A DNA stretch of 64,000 nt from Crocodylus rhombifer (Eukaryota > Chordata > Crocodylia > Crocodylidae): the NCBI GenBank assembly GCA_038503035.1, contig JAVSML010001163.1, positions 439,166 to 503,165 on the forward strand, read 5' to 3'. Made by a program: the position numbers and the translations under genes. Shown here piece by piece: positions 52,301-58,300 of the stretch; the first letter of the stretch is position 1, and each line of letters begins with the position of its first letter. Below the pieces are notes generated by a model that worked only from the letters and a program-made list of their open reading frames with translations, was not told where the DNA came from and did no database searches.

Positions 52301-55300
52301 GGAGCATGCATGCCTCATCCTCCCTCTGAGTGCAGGGAAGGGGTATTGGAAGTGTGGAAAGACAGGCCAGAGACGATGAGTGGCTTGGTTGATGGGCTGA
52401 CCAAAACCCCACTTATAAAAGGAGCTCAAGAGCAGCAGCTGCTCCAGTGTCGCAGCTGGACAAGAGAGGATTAAATTCCCCAGTTTCCGTTGAGATCCCC
52501 TGCGCAAAGTCTGCTCGCTTGGGCTGTGCAGGGAAGCCCAGACCTTGTTCGTTTGTGTGGCCCAAAGCATTTCAGATGCTGAAGGAAACAAGCTCCCAAG
52601 AACACCAGGAAGGATACATAGGAATGTACAGTGAGTTCAAGAGGTTTGGGAATTAGATCAGCTGTTGCTTTTGAACCTGCTCTGTGAAATGATGAATTAT
52701 CTCAGGGAATCGTTTAGGAAGCTTCGCTTTCATATGTTTAATCTTCTGGAAAACCGTGATGATTACAAACAACAAAGTCATCCATTTGTCTTCATAATAC
52801 CGTGCTGCAGAATAGCAGAACCAAGTTACTCCAATTACAAGTCCTGGCAACACTTCAAATGTATTTTTTTTTAAGTATTTTTTTCTCTGCCAATCATTCA
52901 TTCCAAACAAATTTTGTGCAGATTAAGTAATTATGTGATGCTTTCTTAAGAGGGGAACCCGCACCTTCATTGAAATGCTTCCCAAATATTTTCTTTCTGA
53001 GCCTTACTTGTAAATGTATTTTATTGGACAAGTCAGAAATTAATTTTGAAAATTAGCTTGAGAGTCATTTGATTCATAAGCAGGAAAACCTGTTTTTACT
53101 ACATTTACCAAAGAGAGAGGACTTTGATTTCACAGACCATTTTAAAAGTTTATATGGAATAAATAATTAGTATTAATATGCAGTAATAAAACTCACAGGC
53201 TTATGCTGTTCTGTGAGCTGAGAATTACAGATGGAAGATTTTAAGGCCGAAAAGAACGATTATGATCACTTCTTTGGATCTTCTGCATCTGACCCAAGCC
53301 CTACAACCTCACCCAGTAAATTTCTGCTTTGAGCTCATAACTTCTGCTTGAGCTATAGCATCCCTTTTAGGAAGATACCCAGCTTTGATTTATGAACTGA
53401 ATACAGTAAAGAATCTACTATGTCTTAGATAAGTTGCTCCCGTGGTTATCTGCCATCCACGCTAACAAGCTGTAGCCTTATTTCTCATCTGAATGTATGT
53501 GGCATCAACGTCCAACCGTGAGATCTTTTTTCACAAAGGGGAAAATCCAGCTTCATACACAGCGTCGGTGCAAAGTCCAATCTTCCTTCTGCCCCCAAAA
53601 AGGGTTGAAGTGGGTTCACAGTGGTGTACAGGTGTCAGGCTAACCTCTTCCTCGCTGAATGCCACCCAAAGTGACTAGAGCTGATAGGCAAGCCCAGGGA
53701 TTATTAGGGGTGAGATTTTCCTCTCTCACTGGTTTTACACTGTTCGGTTCACTTCTGTGGACCAGTTATGGGAGTGATACGCCCTTTTCTAGCCATGGGA
53801 TTATAGACCACCCAGCCCTTTCTATCCATTCTTCCCCAGGAAAACAGCAGACTACATCACAGATTCTTCCAGAGCCCAGTGCTCCCACTCCTGTCCAGGA
53901 AGGGCCCGTGTGCAGTTTTCTCCTATCCCTCCACAGGCCTATTTATCTCGTTCTCTGTATATACCCCTTGTATTTGGGAAACAACAAAGATACTTTTATA
54001 TGTCCGGCGTAAAAAGAGAGAACCTGCAAAAATCATAAATTTACCCTTGGAATGACCTGCTCGACGCTATCTCAGTGCTGAGGTTTGTAATCTAAACCCG
54101 GTCGCTACCACCCCCCTCATCTCGTCTAGTAAGTGTTGGCTCGAAGGCTCAACACTCGATTACCTTATCATTTATTAAAACCGGCTTGTTTTGCTACTGC
54201 TGATATTTTACAATCCCGGGCAATTCATGTTATTTATTAGTTAATTAAATAACAGACTGTTAAAATTCCATTTCTTGTGGATCCAAATTATCCTCTAATC
54301 CCAGCTCTGCTTTTCTGGCTTCTTACTTAGACAAGACTGTAAAACAAAAGCAAAGAACAATGTGGGGAAGTTTATGGTCCTTAGTGTAGTTTTACGTTTT
54401 TTATTTTGTGCTCTTGGCATGTAAGAAGCTGTGGACTGAATCCAAACCACTGAATAGCCCAATAGCGTATATTTTCACATTTAACGTGCCCTATTATTTT
54501 AGTGCTGTAATCTCTGGGTGTTTTATGTGAAGTTATGTTGCTGTGCCTTTAGCAACTCAGACTTTCCTCCCCCCATATACAAGAGAAAATCTAACTTGCA
54601 TAATTAGGCTGGAAATAGTATTCCTAAACTGGTCCGAGTCAAGGAGGAGGGGAATTGAGACATGCATTTACCATTTGGTTTACATTAGGGTGCTGCACTG
54701 AAGTAGCCTCACAGGAAGGTAAGAATGAGCCGTGTAAATGTTCTCCAGATATTTGCTTTCTAATGGAGGGCAGGTAGAGCCAACATTTGAAAGGGGTGAA
54801 TACTGAAGAGAGAGCGAGGGGTGTAACTCGAAATAAAAGGGATAACATCGAGGAACAAAACCCGGAAGATTAGTATCAAGAAAGAAATATAGAGGGAGTC
54901 AGAGAGAAGGAATGCACTTGTCATTATGGCTTTGCTTGAGGCATTTAAACCAGGGCTAGACCATGGGAGAAAATACCATTGAGAACGATACTGCACTGGA
55001 AAGAAAACAGATTTGGTGATCTAATAAGTCTTTCCCGTGTCTGAATTGTCTGATTCTATAATAATTTCACCTCCACTAGAAGCGTGTTCTCTTTGTGCTC
55101 GCTGTTCAGCAGAGCAATAATTATGCTAACAATGTGTCTTCTTTCTGTGGTCTTCAATGTGCAAATTATGGTGCAGATTTATTCATCGTTTAAAAAATAT
55201 GTTGAACACTTACACAGATGGGGTTTTGACAAGAACAAATTTAGAAGTTCTTTAAATGTTCAAACTTAGAACTTGCTAAGGAGACACAGTCAGACACCTC

Positions 55301-58300
55301 CTATTTAGCAGTAATGGTCCAAGGGAAATATGTTACTCTGGGAACATTCAAGGAGACGGATTAGCAACATGCTGCAAGTAGGTTTCTGTAAAGACCTGGG
55401 AAGATAATAGGCTTTTCCAACTGAGATAAGTTAACCTCCAGATATTTGGAGGCTCAAGCATGCTTATCCTTACATCCCCTGAATGATTCCCCTGAATGAT
55501 TGGAACATCTTGGCCCTACAGGATGTCATTTCACAATTACATTTTTCTGAGCATCTTTCTTTCCAGGTCAACCAGTAATATCCTAAGACAGGTGGCCAGC
55601 CTGCAGCACGGGTACCACAAGAGGTCAGGAAAACAGATCTTACGATGACAGGCTGAGAGCCACGGGACTCTTTAGCCTGGAAAAGCGCAGGCTCAGGGGT
55701 GATCTGATGGCCACCTATAAGTTTATCAGGGGTGACCACCAGGATCTGGGGGAACGCGTGTTCACCAGAGCACCCCAAGGGATGACGAGGTCGAACGGTC
55801 ACAAACTCCTGCAAGACCGTTTCAGGCTGGACATAAGGAAGAATTTCTTTACTGTCCGAGCCCCCAAGGTCTGGAACAGCCTGCCATCGGAGGTGGTTCA
55901 AGCGCCTACATTGAACACCTTCAAGAGTAAATTGGATGCTTATCTTGCTGGGATCCTATGACCCCAGCTGACTTCCTGCCCTTTGGGCAGGGGGCTGGAC
56001 TCGATGATCTCCCGAGGTCCCTTCCAGCCCTAATGTCTATGAAATCTATTAAATCTATGAAAGTGGCATGGGCAGTCTCTGTGTGGCTCATGGCAGATGG
56101 GGAAGGGGGCAGGCAGCACCGAAGGAACAGGGCAAGAAGCAGAAAGTGATTGGGAGGGAGCACAGGGCAGGAAACAGAAAACAGATCAAGGAGGGGAAGG
56201 GGATCAGAGTGGCAGTCGGGAAGGCTGCAGGGCCAATTTGTGGCCCCTGCTGCCCTAAGACTCAGGTCTCTGGGACTGATTCTTTCCTTTCATATACCAG
56301 AATTAAACAGGAATGAGAACTCAAGTCAATGGAGTTTACTCAACAGCAAACCAGTTTAAGGTGCTGCCGCTGCTGAAAACTGCTTAGGGCATACTGCACT
56401 TCCCAGTTCTGCAATGACAGTGACTTCTGGAGGCCATTCAAAAGCCCTGAACAATGCTGTGTACTCTTGATCACCGTCTACTGGCACATCCTTTAACAGT
56501 ATTTACATTTACACGGCGTAGAGAGCGTTTGTAATGGTCCCAACTCCCACTGAGAATTGTTTTATTGGCTTCAAAGGAAACTGGATCCGGCCCTAAGTAA
56601 GAGCAGAGTCCTAGGAATACCACGAAGCAGAGAGATCTGGAAAAGTGAAAAGCAGTTGAACAATAAATGGTTAATCTAATTTTTTAGTAAATGTCTGAGT
56701 TTTGTGCTGACGCTGATGCGTTGATCTTTTGGAATCCGATTGGATCTTTTGGCCTGTGAATCCAGTTCTATCCAATCCGAAGTCCGGCCCTTTTATCACA
56801 GACTTCCAATTGGATGTGAACAGGTTGAAGGACAACTTCAATGGCTGGTGCTTGGACTCTTGCTAACTGCAGAACAAATTTAGCTTGGGAAGTCCTGACT
56901 TTGCTGGAAAAAAAGTTAATGAAAATACAAACTGTTGCTTAGAAAAAGATGGAACTGATCCTTCTCCATCAAGTGGCAGCTGATGTCATTGAAATGAAGG
57001 AAAATATTTTGTTAAATCTCTCCCTGATATCACCACATTTGTTAGAGCCGAAGTGGGAGACCTGTCATTCTGTTACTAGCAGCTTTGACGTTGCCGATAG
57101 CTTAAGCTGCACAATTCAGAAAATACCAGACAACCTAAAAATTAGATCTTCCCAGCTGGTTTATGCCCGTTATAATTACAAAAATTACTTGCAAAGTTCA
57201 GATTCCATTTCTGACTGGCCCAAACAGCAATGCATGATTATGGGTCAGGCCTATTCTGGCTGGGGAACAAAACAGGGATATTTTTTCCAGGCCTGAGTTC
57301 ATTGGCACGAGGAGTTCACTTTTATCTTATCACTAAGAGTAAATGCAAACATAAGTAAAGAAGGGTGAGTTTCTTCAGTCCTTGTCTGCTGTAAGAAATC
57401 AACACGGGCACATTCTGAAATTTTGTATCAGGACTAGAAGGGACAAAGGCTCTTTCTTTAAATAGAAACTGAAGTTGATGTCTCCTCGTTTTGTTTCCTT
57501 GTTTTTCTGCTTTAGAAGGGTCTAAGTTGCAGAATGCCGGGCGCAAGCAATCAGTCTCTAGGAGCCTGAAGCATCTTTTCCACTCTTCAAACAAGTTTGT
57601 GAAGACATTGAAACGGTTTGTTCATTGATTTCACTTCTAAAATATGCCAAGTTTGGCTAAAAATTAATGTCTGGATCCAAACACGATTGGCATCTTTGAC
57701 ATGAGATCACACAGCCTCTCCTCTGATTTAAATGGCAGGACATCAGAAATAACTGTGATAAAGTTACATCGGTGGAAAACTGGTATGTCTGATGGAAACT
57801 GAAGCTCCTTGAGCCAGATCCAGCTCCCGTGGGAGTCAGTAGAAATCTTTCCGCTGTTATCAGTGGGAGCTGGCTTGGAATTGTCACCCTTTATGCAAAA
57901 ATACAGTATAGGAGGACTGTGCAACGCTTCAGGTGCTGATTCGATTTGGAGGAGGCTCGGCCTGATTCGGTGGCCGAATCTCCAAATCCTAATCAAATCA
58001 GGGGGCCAATTTAATGGTCCAAATCGATTCAAAGCTCTCTGCATCTTCAGAAAAGATTTGGAGAGCTTTGATGATTTGGGCAGTCCTCAGTGGCAGCAGC
58101 TGACTCTGACCTGGTAAGTACTAGGGGTGGGGGAGAGGGGAGAGGACTATGGGGGGATCCCTGCCAGCCCCTCCAGCCCCCCTGCTCCCCCAGCCCCCCC
58201 CTTACTCCCATTCCCCTGAATCTCTGAATCAGATTCGCCCAAATCGATTCAGGACAGCGATTCAAATCGCTGAATCGAATCACTATCCCCCAAATTGTCC

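Larger units (their letters stand above)
48913..57515 (+). other. ANKFN1 intron 7 (8.6 kb)
   Basis: Contains CR1 remnants on the - strand (50528-50655, 53215-53440), two hAT-like elements close together (51225-51580 and 51713-51928) and a hAT-like copy split by a + strand CR1 (55589-56270). The segment 56949-57296 is an open frame with no recognisable homology. No exon was identified. Confidence 0.8.

Noticed and set aside
55470..55901. 143-codon ORF on the - strand
   Set aside because: It is the antisense of the CR1 3' end and flanking hAT sequence; the sense frame shows the CR1 ORF2 C-terminus.
56949..57296. 115-codon + strand ORF just upstream of exon H
   Set aside because: No recognisable family or conserved splice sites. 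The length is possible by chance in this AT-balanced intron.
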